Assembly: GCA_919902735.1 (NCBI GenBank) | Contig: CAKKRM010000143.1 | Span: 4,212 to 56,983, forward strand | Source: Anaerolineales bacterium | Lineage (GTDB): Bacteria; Chloroflexota; Anaerolineae; Anaerolineales; Villigracilaceae | Length of the DNA: 52,772 nucleotides | Direction of reading: 5' to 3' | Shown: piece by piece, positions 33,343 through 40,464 of the stretch | Layout: each line of letters starts with the position of its first letter | How positions within the stretch are numbered: the stretch's first letter is position 1 | Notes under the pieces: model-generated | Told to the model about the DNA's origin: nothing | Database searches by the model: none | Seen by the model: only the letters and a program-made list of their open reading frames with translations | Translations under genes and position numbers: made by a program

Positions 33343-33700
33343 TTATTCTATCTTTCTTATTCGGTGACGACCTTTCTCAACCACCACAAATGATTTCGCC
33401 AGTTCATCTTCGCCGTAGGTTTCGAGCACCTTTTTCAACTCAGCATGAACTTCATCCATCACCGATGGGTAATATTCTCAAATAAATCACACCACTCCCC
33501 GCATTATGCACAAAGACCAGATTACCATAATCTCTATCGCGTGTGACAAAAATTCGTCCCTGCTCGCCTGCGAGTTTCAACAAATCAGAATCTTGCGCGC
33601 GGGATAATCCTAATTCGGATGCGGTTATGACATCATATTTCTGCTCACGAAGGAAACTCTCTGTGAGCGCATACACATCCTGGTCGAGCAGAAATCTCAT
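33343..33700 (-). pseudogene. DUF5615 PIN-like toxin gene with a frameshift
   Basis: The first frame (33452-33700, 82 residues) has the PIN-like pattern MRFLLDQDV, SELGLSRAQDSDLL and IFVTRDRDYGNLVF, with acidic residues of the nuclease site. It breaks off after GVIYLRILP. The expected end of the family (MDEVHAELKKVLE..., SFVVVEKGRHRIRKIE) continues in another frame from about 33462 to the stop at 33343-33345. One extra base near 33460-33466 explains both parts. A full-length product would have about 118 residues. Either the toxin is inactivated or a sequencing error is present. Its partner is the DUF433 gene, whose stop overlaps its start. Confidence 0.8.
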
Positions 33701-33927
33701 GCCGCCACCGAAGAGATATGAATATCCTCAGCCGCCACCAAAGCAATGGCATATTGCAGGCAGGCGTGAATGTCTTCCATTTTCAAGTCAGGGTAATAAT
33801 CCTGAATGATCTTGTCGAAAGTCAGGTTTTCATTCACAAGTTCAAGTACATTCTGCACCGTGATGCGCGTCCCTTTGACAACCGGCTTACCAAAGTGAAT
33901 TTGGGGGTTAACGATAATTCTATCCAT
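33697..33927 (-). CDS. DUF433 antitoxin-like protein
   Basis: A 76-residue protein with the DUF433 pattern: IIVNPQIHFGKPVVKGTRITVQNVLEL (about 4-30), then FDKIIQDYYPDLKMEDIHACLQYA. The family is a winged-helix-like domain and is commonly encoded just before DUF5615 PIN-like proteins as an antitoxin and autoregulator. Its TGA overlaps the ATG of the DUF5615 frame by four bases. The pair sits between a glycosyltransferase gene and a duplicated remnant of that gene's end. Confidence 0.88.
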   Translation of the reverse strand: MDRIIVNPQIHFGKPVVKGTRITVQNVLELVNENLTFDKIIQDYYPDLKMEDIHACLQYAIALVAAEDIHISSVAA

Positions 33928-33962
33928 AGGTCACCTCTTTGTTTAATTGTATCACCAGTAAT

Positions 33963-34964
33963 TTAGGAATAATACCAACTAAAAATCTTGTTATACACCG
34001 CCAGCAAAATCTTCTTAATAAATCCAACTTCCAACACACGCTTCCGAAACGAAACAGTTTTCTTCTTCCCCGCATCCTTCAACTCCCCGCGCAAATATCC
34101 CAGCGTATTAGACATGTTCATCGCCAGCGGGTCGGAGACCATCAGGCGCAGCAAGCCTGCATCGTTCATACGCTTATCCAACTGGCGGACTTGTCCCATG
34201 GGCTTGTCCATGTCAAAGGGCAGGAACTGCTGCAGCGTGGATTTATACGCGGTGAACTGCCAGTGTGACGCACCCGCATACGCAATAAGTGGCTTGCTTG
34301 GTGACGACGGAGATTGCTTCGTCGCTATCGCTCCTCGCAATGACGGGTCGTAAGTTATTCTCCAATCTCTAGTCTCTGCATACACTTTCTTATTCTCTTC
34401 CTCAGTCTGCCCGAGCGAGAGATTGAATTCAAGAAAAATTTCCCACGGGATGAATTGACCTTCTTCGAGCGTAGCGTTTTCTTTTGCCCAATTGAGAGTC
34501 GATTCGTAAAATTCAGGCGGCGTGCGGAAGGGGCGTGCGGTCACCATACCCACATTCGGAAAGGTTTCAAGAATTTCCACAGAACGCGAAAGCCAGTTCG
34601 GGGAGAACAAAACGTCCGCGTCGGTATAGGCGATGATCTCGCCCGGCGCGCCCGTCAGCATCACATTCCACGCGCCGCCCTTGCCCATATTTTTTTCAGA
34701 GAGAATCAAATATTGGATTCGCCCTTCGTCTTTTTCTTTCACCAAAAAATCACGCACTTCGGCGCACGAGCCGTTGTCGAAGACCATCAGGTCAAACGGC
34801 AAGCCCGCGTCCTTGCGCATGGATTCCAAACTTACTTTCAGCACATCCAAAGTCTCGGCATAGAAGCCGCTCAAGAATGGAATGTAATTTAATAACGCAA
34901 CGGTCACTCGCTCAGGGCGGGGGACATCTTTGACGAACTTGGCGGGGTTTTGACCTTTTCTCAT
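33963..34964 (-). CDS. Glycosyltransferase family 2, with repeat insertion
   Basis: A 333-residue GT-A protein. It starts VALLNYIPFLSGF, has FDNGSCAEVRDFL (nucleotide site), NMGKGGAWNVML and the metal-binding DXD in YTDADVLF (about 114-121). The ETRDWRITYDPSLRGAIATKQSPSSPS stretch (about 195-220) is foreign. It is encoded by a heptamer array (34359-34379) joined to a REP-type sequence (34301-34346). Downstream, AYAGASHWQFTAY resumes family-like sequence. The open frame survived the insertion, but folding of this part is uncertain. No membrane helix is seen. Confidence 0.8.
   Translation of the reverse strand: MRKGQNPAKFVKDVPRPERVTVALLNYIPFLSGFYAETLDVLKVSLESMRKDAGLPFDLMVFDNGSCAEVRDFLVKEKDEGRIQYLILSEKNMGKGGAWNVMLTGAPGEIIAYTDADVLFSPNWLSRSVEILETFPNVGMVTARPFRTPPEFYESTLNWAKENATLEEGQFIPWEIFLEFNLSLGQTEEENKKVYAETRDWRITYDPSLRGAIATKQSPSSPSKPLIAYAGASHWQFTAYKSTLQQFLPFDMDKPMGQVRQLDKRMNDAGLLRLMVSDPLAMNMSNTLGYLRGELKDAGKKKTVSFRKRVLEVGFIKKILLAVYNKIFSWYYS
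34301..34379. repeat. REP-type repeat plus heptamer array inside a gene
   Basis: 34301-34346 carries GAGATTGCTTCGTCG and CTCCTCGCAATGAC, the half-palindrome of the dispersed REP family seen at 36001, 38327, 39261 and 45955. Then TCTCCAA, TCTCTAG, TCTCTGC form a heptamer array (34359-34379). All of it is in the open frame of the GT2 gene. Confidence 0.8.
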
Positions 34965-34966
34965 TG

Positions 34967-35060
34967 GGTTTCAGGTTTCAGGTTTCAGGTTCCAGGTTTC
35001 AGGTTTGGGTCGAAGGTCAAAAGTCGAAAGTCCTGCAACCTTTGACCTTCAACTTTTGAC
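34967..35060. repeat. Long heptamer array, about 13 units
   Basis: GGTTTCA x3, GGTTCCA, GGTTTCA, GGTTTGG, then, one base on, GTCGAAG, GTCAAAA, GTCGAAA, GTCCTGC, AACCTTT, GACCTTC, AACTTTT. The last units are close to the reverse complement of the GTC... units before them. It fills the whole gap between two glycosyltransferase genes (stop 35067, start 34964). Confidence 0.9.
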
Positions 35061-35066
35061 TAACAA

Positions 35067-35972
35067 TTATTTGAACAATTTCCGAAATCTCTTTTCCCAT
35101 CTCTTCGGCCTCGCGATATTTTCAATCGTCTTCTCAGGCAGGAAAAAAATTAGAGAACGAAGAAACAACTCAAAGCGGCGCGTGAAGCGCAGTGAAGTCA
35201 TCTTCGGGCGCACAAGTTTACCATCTACGAGTTGATGCGTTGAATCCAAAATCGTGTAGCGGATGTTCGCCTGCCCGCCCGCAAGACGAATATTCTCATT
35301 CGTGTCGGGATGTTCGTAATGAGGTTTGCCTTCAGGCAAATGACTGTAATCATGATTCTGATGCACGATCATCACCGACGGCGTGCAATCGATCACAGGC
35401 CAGCCTTCCTTGCGCGCCTTGTAGATCATCCAGTTGTCCCAGCCTGCGCGGCCAATGATGAAATCGGGAATATCTTGATAAGATTTTTTTGGGAAAAGGA
35501 AAAAATCGCTTCCCGCGGGACGGTGAAGCTGTCCCTGACCATTGACCGTAGACCGCAGACCGTGGGGCCAATCTCCCGAAAAATCAAGCGGGGATGTTAT
35601 ATCCAAATCCCAGCGTTGACTAAGTAACACAAATTTATTTTTCAAGTTCACAGCTTGTTTCGCCGCTTCGACAAAGTCTGGCATAAGAATCATGTCCGCG
35701 TTGATGATGCAGAGTAATTCGCTGTGACTATTTTCCCGTGCCAGTTGAAACATGGATGAAATTAACGGCGTGCCAGATTCGTTACGCGCCACGTGAGGGA
35801 TGTGCTTCACGCCAAGGTCTTTGGCAGCTTCGGCAAGGCCTTCCTCTTCGCCAAGCAAAATGACCTCGACATCAGGGAGCAGAGTCCATGAACGGATCGC
35901 GTTGCGTTGAATCATCGCGATGTGCGGGTTGGTGAATGGTTTTGGGGCAGAGAAGAGAGTAATCAATGGCAT
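35067..35972 (-). CDS. Glycosyltransferase-like protein (GT-A fold)
   Basis: A 301-residue protein that looks like a divergent GT-A enzyme. LITLFSAPKPFTNPH opens it, CIINADMILMPDF (about 87-99) carries a DXD-like acidic site, and GRAGWDNWMIYKARKEGWPVIDCTPSVMIVHQNHDYSH holds a conserved Trp/Asp block and a His pair. It has no membrane helix. A four-unit heptamer array (35536-35563) encodes GLRSTVNGQG, inside the frame. The ATG at 35970-35972 is preceded by another heptamer array (35974-35997), so its ribosome site is unusual. Confidence 0.72.
   Translation of the reverse strand: MPLITLFSAPKPFTNPHIAMIQRNAIRSWTLLPDVEVILLGEEEGLAEAAKDLGVKHIPHVARNESGTPLISSMFQLARENSHSELLCIINADMILMPDFVEAAKQAVNLKNKFVLLSQRWDLDITSPLDFSGDWPHGLRSTVNGQGQLHRPAGSDFFLFPKKSYQDIPDFIIGRAGWDNWMIYKARKEGWPVIDCTPSVMIVHQNHDYSHLPEGKPHYEHPDTNENIRLAGGQANIRYTILDSTHQLVDGKLVRPKMTSLRFTRRFELFLRSLIFFLPEKTIENIARPKRWEKRFRKLFK
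35536..35563. repeat. Heptamer array inside a gene
   Basis: Units TGACCAT, TGACCGT, AGACCGC, AGACCGT, within the glycosyltransferase-like gene. Confidence 0.8.
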
Positions 35973-35973
35973 C

Positions 35974-35997
35974 AGTTATCAGTTATCAGTTATCAGT
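35974..35997. repeat. AGTTATC heptamer array
   Basis: AGTTATC x3 plus a partial copy, directly upstream of the ATG at 35972 on the minus strand. Confidence 0.85.
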
Positions 35998-36000
35998 CTG

Positions 36001-36092
36001 TCGTTGCGAGGAGGGCTTCAGCCCGACGAAGCAATCTCGCCCATTGTGTTGGAGATTGCTTTGGGCGGAAGGACACCGCTCTCGCAATGTCG
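36001..36092. repeat. Dispersed REP-type palindrome, copy 1
   Basis: TCGTTGCGAGGAGGG...GACGAAGCAATCTC and GGAGATTGCTTTGGG...CTCTCGCAATGTCGA are inverted halves. The same family occurs at 38327-38481, 39261-39340 and 45955-46054, and as a fragment at 34301-34346. Confidence 0.8.
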
Positions 36093-36095
36093 AAG

Positions 36096-36914
36096 CTATT
36101 TTAGTGCTCTTTTATCAATATCCTTCAAAGTCTTATGTTCCACACCTGCATTGATTTCCATTAACTTGGGTTCATCGTGAACCAAATCCAAAACTTCCTT
36201 CCATGTGAAATCATCTCGTCCGTTGAAGCGTGAATAAACTTCCCGCATAAATTCCAAATCTTCGGGGGTATCCACCGTCCAGCGGTAATCACCAAAGTCA
36301 GTGGGGTGATGCAACAATGCTACTCGAAAACCACGCGGCGAGACACCTTTTGAAAGCTGGCGGCTGACCGCTGAAAGCTGCACTCCCTCATAAAAATACG
36401 GCATAACGTGTTCACGGTGTTGCGGTTCCTTTGCTTCCTTCCACGCTTTCTTTAATGCTTTGAAAGTACAGGCTTCAACATCCAACCCAATCGGATACGT
36501 TCTCGTCCATGGGGGCGGAAGTCGATTCGCGGCGAAATCCACTGATGACTGATCACTGACAACTGCATTCACCACATCATCAATCAACCCGGCGTCAATC
36601 ACAGGACAATCCGCGGTGATGCGAACAACCACATCCGCTTTGGCTTGAAGTGCGGTTTGATAATAACGATCCAGCACATCGAACAAACTGCCGCGGGTGA
36701 AGGGAATGCCGCTAAAGTCGCAGTACTCCGCTACGGGGTCGTCTGAGGCGTCTGTCGTCGTGGCGAAGATAACTTCGTCAAGAGTCGCTGCTCGCGAGGC
36801 GCGCGTGAAGACGCGAGTCAACATCGGCTGACCTGAGATATCTGCGAGAATTTTCCCTGGCAAACGAGAGGAGGACATGCGTCCTTGAATGATGGCTATA
36901 ATTTTTGGTTTCAT
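36096..36914 (-). CDS. Cytidylyltransferase domain protein (SpsF/NeuA-like)
   Basis: A 272-residue nucleotidyltransferase. IIAIIQGRMSSSRLPGKILADISGQPML (about 4-31) is the variant of the CMP-sugar synthetase loop typical of SpsF-like proteins, followed by VVVRITADCPVIDAGLID (about 95-112) and YRWTVDTPEDLEF. Related proteins activate a sugar acid or another polyol with CTP. The ATG at 36914 is chosen because the thirteen upstream codons lie in repeat sequence. Two heptamer arrays (36356-36383 and 36541-36568) encode internal stretches, VQLSAVSRQLSK and VVSDQSSV, without a frame break. Confidence 0.82.
   Translation of the reverse strand: MKPKIIAIIQGRMSSSRLPGKILADISGQPMLTRVFTRASRAATLDEVIFATTTDASDDPVAEYCDFSGIPFTRGSLFDVLDRYYQTALQAKADVVVRITADCPVIDAGLIDDVVNAVVSDQSSVDFAANRLPPPWTRTYPIGLDVEACTFKALKKAWKEAKEPQHREHVMPYFYEGVQLSAVSRQLSKGVSPRGFRVALLHHPTDFGDYRWTVDTPEDLEFMREVYSRFNGRDDFTWKEVLDLVHDEPKLMEINAGVEHKTLKDIDKRALK
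36356..36383. repeat. Heptamer array inside a gene
   Basis: Units GCTGGCG, GCTGACC, GCTGAAA, GCTGCAC in the cytidylyltransferase gene. Confidence 0.8.
36541..36568. repeat. Heptamer array inside a gene
   Basis: Units ACTGATG, ACTGATC, ACTGACA, ACTGCAT in the cytidylyltransferase gene, its second array. Confidence 0.8.
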
Positions 36915-36923
36915 ATTTTTACA

Positions 36924-36993
36924 ATGGACCATGAACAACGGATGGCAGACCATATAGATCGAACACGGTCAGTGGTCTATCGTCTGCGGTCAA
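36924..36993. repeat. Degenerate heptamer-register sequence
   Basis: A gap of about 70 bases can be read as ten heptamers (ATGGACC, ATGAACA, ... CGGTCAG, TGGTCTA, TCGTCTG, CGGTCAA) with weakly inverted halves. It is less regular than other arrays. Confidence 0.5.
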
Positions 36994-38315
36994 GAATCCT
37001 GCGCCTCAGATGGAATCGGCTCGGCGGTGACAAATCCCTTCGTGCGGAATTTTTCGATATAGTCGCGCACCATCCAATAGTCAAGCCCCACTTGTTCAGC
37101 GATTTCAAAAACGGACAGTTCGCCTTCAAAGCGCATCATGATCTTTTCGATGGCACGGTTGAGCGCCCAGTTCTCGCGCCAGTCCACCCAGAGACCATAA
37201 CCGCTGAGAAAGACGGGGCCGCGGAAGGTACGCTTCGGAATGTAGTTGCTGGCATAGATGCGGGTGATCTGCTCGGCAGTATCCGCCGCGCCGAGGAGCA
37301 TATCTTCGTGCATGATGTCGAGATTGTCGTCGGTGGTGTGATACTCGTCGTAGGGAAAGCGATTGATGGAGATACACGGCACGTTGACCCCAGGCCCGTT
37401 GATGACGCGCTCATCGTTGGCAGGCGCGGCGGCGAAGTCACGTGATTCGTGATCCGTGTTGCGTAATACGTGATGCGTAATACGATCTAATAAATGATCG
37501 TGCTGGCGTGTGTGATGCCAGGCAATTTTATTTTGATTGCCCGTCATTTCCATGAAGATGCCGCCGCGCATGTTTGGAATAAGATTCTCGTTGTGCGCCA
37601 GCCATGCAATCGTGCCAATCGTCTCAGGCCCAAACCAAAAACGGACGCTCATCGAACCCGCAGGCAGTGGATTCTCCGCAAGCCGCCGCGCCAACTCAAT
37701 GGCGCTGACCACACCCGCGCCATCGTCATTGGCTTGCATGGGGTGACAGGTATGCGCCTGCACAATGAACTCACCCGCTTCGGGGTTCGCTCCGCCCTCA
37801 GGGTGGACAACCGCCGTGGCAACTTTGAATCCCTGCTTGGGGTCAGTAATAAATTCGGATTTGATAACCGCGCGATATTTTTTGTCACGCGGAAGTTTGT
37901 CAAAGACATTCTTCGGCAGACAGAATCCCCAATCACGCTCGTAGTATTTGAAAACCCACGGAATCGTGTGCGGACGTTTCTCGTTGAAATACAAATGCGG
38001 CTGGAGTTCCTCAAACGAAAGCGTTTTATCCACAGGCAGGGAATACGAAACAATGTGCAGTGGATTATTCGCAAAGTCCACAACACGCTCGCCGCCTTCG
38101 ATTTCGAGATAGGCTTCATGGACAACATAACGTTCAGGCACTTTCCACGTCCAAACGGGAGTCAGCGGCGCGTAGGTCTCGATGGTGTAGTTTGATGAAT
38201 CAGGCATATACGAACCGATGATTTCCAAGGTCTTGTCATGGTCATCGGAGACGAGGGTGCGGTGCAGCGGAAAGAATTCAGCGAGGATGGATTTGAGGGA
38301 GGTGTAGGGTTTCAT
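36990..38315 (-). CDS. DUF4910 aminopeptidase-like protein with C-terminal HTH
   Basis: A 441-residue protein of the DUF4910 (M28-like metallopeptidase) type. The metal motif is VQAHTCHPMQANDDGAG (about 183-199), with further ligands expected in FGPETIG and DEYHTTDD. The C-terminal FEIAEQVGLDYWMVRDYIEKFRTKGFV is a winged-helix-like segment, as in other family members. Such proteins often sit in surface-glycan loci, where their reaction is not established. A seven-unit heptamer array (37441-37489) encodes DRITHHVLRNTDHESR within the catalytic domain, yet the frame stays open. Adjacent genes are an AAC(3)-like acetyltransferase and a cytidylyltransferase. Confidence 0.8.
   Translation of the reverse strand: MKPYTSLKSILAEFFPLHRTLVSDDHDKTLEIIGSYMPDSSNYTIETYAPLTPVWTWKVPERYVVHEAYLEIEGGERVVDFANNPLHIVSYSLPVDKTLSFEELQPHLYFNEKRPHTIPWVFKYYERDWGFCLPKNVFDKLPRDKKYRAVIKSEFITDPKQGFKVATAVVHPEGGANPEAGEFIVQAHTCHPMQANDDGAGVVSAIELARRLAENPLPAGSMSVRFWFGPETIGTIAWLAHNENLIPNMRGGIFMEMTGNQNKIAWHHTRQHDHLLDRITHHVLRNTDHESRDFAAAPANDERVINGPGVNVPCISINRFPYDEYHTTDDNLDIMHEDMLLGAADTAEQITRIYASNYIPKRTFRGPVFLSGYGLWVDWRENWALNRAIEKIMMRFEGELSVFEIAEQVGLDYWMVRDYIEKFRTKGFVTAEPIPSEAQDS
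37441..37489. repeat. Seven-unit heptamer array inside a gene
   Basis: CGTGATT, CGTGATC, CGTGTTG, CGTAATA, CGTGATG, CGTAATA, CGATCTA. The 49 bases lie in the open frame of the DUF4910 gene. Related words occur at 22505-22577. Confidence 0.88.
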
Positions 38316-38326
38316 TACTATCTCCC

Positions 38327-38481
38327 GTCATTGCGAGCCGCCGTCCTGAGCGGAGCCGCCGTTTTTTGGCGGCGCAGTCGAAGGATGAGTGGCGAAGCAA
38401 TCTCCGACAACATGTTGGGGATTGCTCACCGCACTGGCGTACGGCGCAAGTGTCGGGCAAAAAACGCCCTCGCAATGACGA
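38327..38481. repeat. Dispersed REP-type palindrome, copy 2 (long form)
   Basis: GTCATTGCGAG ... GCGAAGCAATCTCC and GGGGATTGCTC ... CCTCGCAATGAC, with an extra inserted palindrome GCCGCCGTTTTTTGGCGGC. It fills the gap between the DUF4910 and AAC(3)-like genes. Confidence 0.8.
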
Positions 38482-38486
38482 TGAAA

Positions 38487-39248
38487 TTAATATTTCGGCT
38501 CTTCAATGTAATGCAATTTCTCAGGGTGTTCGCGCACAATGACAGCCATGTTATCGTAAAAATCATTCGCTGTGGCAAAGTGAATCTTTGCCGCGCCAAC
38601 CTGAACCTCACGAATCACACCCGCCGCAAGCAATTCATCCATGCCAGGGTTGATATAGGTCTTAACACGCTCATTGTTTCGCACGAACATCGAATGCATT
38701 TTGATCTTCGGCACGCGATCATAACCGATATAAATTCCAGAGAATTCCTTGATACGGCGATAGTCACAGCCCACGTTATATTCGATGTAATGATGCATCG
38801 AAAAGGTGCTGTTGAAATCCAGCCCAATGCTCACGATGGTGCCGTTGATTTTATGGAACAATGCAAACGCCGAGTTCGGCCCATAAGCTTCCACATCCTC
38901 GGTCTTTGAAAACTCGTCCGCGCGCGCGCCCCAAACGGAGAAACTGTAAATCGGATGCGGAGTCCGCTTGGCGTTAGGTCGGAGGCGCGCAAGCTCCGTA
39001 ATCATGCCCATCTTCGAAGGCGTCTCCAGCACATCAAAATAATGCGTCTCCGTCCACGATTGGAAATTGAACGCGGGAAACATCACCGTGCCTTCCTTCC
39101 CAACCAATTCGCGCATCACGTCGATCACCGTATCCGCGCCGCCCTCCACTCCGCCCAGCGATTTATACGACGTATGCACAATGATCGTCTCGCCTTGCTT
39201 TAGGTTGAGTTGTCCAAAGCCATCCAGCAATTCTTTTTTAGTGAGCAT
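38487..39248 (-). CDS. AAC(3)-family N-acetyltransferase
   Basis: A 253-residue member of the aminoglycoside 3-N-acetyltransferase family. IIVHTSYKSLGGVEGGADTVIDVM (about 22-45) and GTVMFPAFNFQSW (about 53-65) match the acetyl-CoA region, and RTPHPIYSFSVWGARA (about 94-109) the conserved His-containing loop. The role of AAC(3)-like proteins in polysaccharide loci is probably N-acylation of an amino sugar, not drug resistance. It starts at 39248 with no strong ribosome site. It lies in a row with the DUF4910 protein, a GT4 and a NeuB, so an amino-sugar intermediate is a plausible substrate. Confidence 0.85.
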   Translation of the reverse strand: MLTKKELLDGFGQLNLKQGETIIVHTSYKSLGGVEGGADTVIDVMRELVGKEGTVMFPAFNFQSWTETHYFDVLETPSKMGMITELARLRPNAKRTPHPIYSFSVWGARADEFSKTEDVEAYGPNSAFALFHKINGTIVSIGLDFNSTFSMHHYIEYNVGCDYRRIKEFSGIYIGYDRVPKIKMHSMFVRNNERVKTYINPGMDELLAAGVIREVQVGAAKIHFATANDFYDNMAVIVREHPEKLHYIEEPKY

Positions 39249-39260
39249 AGTTTCCTCTCA

Positions 39261-39340
39261 TGTCGTTGCGAGGAGGACTTCAGTCCGACGAAGCAATCTC
39301 AGAGATTGCTCGAGCGAAAAGCATCGCTCTCGCAATGACG
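39261..39340. repeat. Dispersed REP-type palindrome, copy 3
   Basis: TGTCGTTGCGAGGAGG ... GACGAAGCAATCTC and AGAGATTGCTCGAGC ... CTCTCGCAATGACG. It fills the gap between the AAC(3)-like gene and the GT4 gene. Confidence 0.82.
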
Positions 39341-39344
39341 TATT

Positions 39345-40436
39345 CTATTTATTAAGACTTCGATAGACATCCATCAACGCCTCGGCATTCTTTTTCCAAT
39401 CCGCGCGCATCTCTGCCAACCTGCGGCTTGCTCGGCCAACCTCAGGCAGTTTTTCACGCTGATTCATCGCCGCGAGAATCTTCTCCGCCAGATGATCCGC
39501 ATCTCCATCGCGGAAGAGCCAGCCGTTTTCATCTTCCACAACCCATTCCTTGTTGGCAGGAATATCCGAAACCAGACAAGGCAGGCCGCACGCCAATGCC
39601 TCCATCAGCGAGACAGATGAACCGTCCACATGCGAAGGCGAAATATATAGATCCGCCATATCATACCAGTGCGGCAGGTCGGTTTGCGAGACCTGCCCGC
39701 CAAAGGTGACATACTCCTCGACCCCGCCGCTCTGCAAAATTCTGCGGATATTCGCACCCTGTGAACCGCCGCCCAAAAGCAGCAGGCGGATATCGTCACG
39801 TTGTTGCGCCACTTTGACGAACGCCCGCGCCAGCACATCCACGCCATAGCGAGATTCCCATGATCTGTTACAAAAAAGTGTAATGCCTTGCTTGTTGCGT
39901 GGAGTGTGTTCCGTTTGGGTTGTAAAATGTTGAAGGTCTACTCCCCACGGAAATACAACCGTTCGTTCAGGGATCATTCCAAAAGTCACTGCTTTATCGC
40001 GCGTCACACTCGCATCGCTAGTAAAAAAAGTTGACCTACGCAACACGAAACACGTAACCCACTCCATCCACTTGTTCCGATGGACATCCTCCATCAAATC
40101 AAACCCCCAGGACATGGTCAGGATGGGACGAAACCCGCTCAAGACCGCAATGAACGCGCAGGTTTGGATGGGGCCTGCGTGAATGAGATCAGGCTTGATT
40201 TCTTTGACCAAACGTCGAAAGTCACGAGTCAACTTGAAGAGATTACCCCAGCGAAACGGCTCGCGCCCGCCCCTCCAAATCACCTGATTCACATGTCCAG
40301 GCATCGTGCGGCTCTCCACCTGCCGCTGGTTGCCTTCAAGCTGCACAAAGAAAACCTCATGCCCGCCATCTGAAATGGCTTTGAGGAAACGATAGTCGTG
40401 TGTGGAGTAACCGAGGGAAAAATAAATGAGTTTCAT
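39345..40436 (-). CDS. Glycosyltransferase family 4
   Basis: A 363-residue GT-B retaining enzyme. The N-terminal domain is LIYFSLGYSTHDYRFLKAI, with PDLIHAGPIQTCAF. The C-terminal domain has LLGGGSQGANIRRIL and the family signature PSHVDGSSVSLMEALACGLPCLVSD (about 272-296), with the E(x7)E pair around 285. A three-unit heptamer array (40038-40058) encodes VTCFVLRR. The enzyme would add a hexose or an amino sugar at the cytoplasmic face. It is followed by the AAC(3)-like gene and preceded by a disrupted four-helix-bundle gene. Confidence 0.88.
   Translation of the reverse strand: MKLIYFSLGYSTHDYRFLKAISDGGHEVFFVQLEGNQRQVESRTMPGHVNQVIWRGGREPFRWGNLFKLTRDFRRLVKEIKPDLIHAGPIQTCAFIAVLSGFRPILTMSWGFDLMEDVHRNKWMEWVTCFVLRRSTFFTSDASVTRDKAVTFGMIPERTVVFPWGVDLQHFTTQTEHTPRNKQGITLFCNRSWESRYGVDVLARAFVKVAQQRDDIRLLLLGGGSQGANIRRILQSGGVEEYVTFGGQVSQTDLPHWYDMADLYISPSHVDGSSVSLMEALACGLPCLVSDIPANKEWVVEDENGWLFRDGDADHLAEKILAAMNQREKLPEVGRASRRLAEMRADWKKNAEALMDVYRSLNK
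40038..40058. repeat. Heptamer array inside a gene
   Basis: Units ACGCAAC, ACGAAAC, ACGTAAC in the GT4 gene. Confidence 0.65.
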
Positions 40437-40464
40437 GTTCCAGGTATCAGGTTCCAGGTTTTAT
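40437..40464. repeat. Heptamer array between genes
   Basis: Units GTTCCAG, GTATCAG, GTTCCAG, GTTTTAT, directly upstream of the GT4 start. Confidence 0.8.

Noticed and set aside
34967-35060. CRISPR array
   Set aside because: The units are 7 bases long with no spacers of constant length, and no cas genes are nearby.
38487-39248. Aminoglycoside resistance gene
   Set aside because: The protein belongs to the AAC(3) family, but its setting in a glycan operon makes an amino-sugar substrate more likely, so no resistance claim is made.
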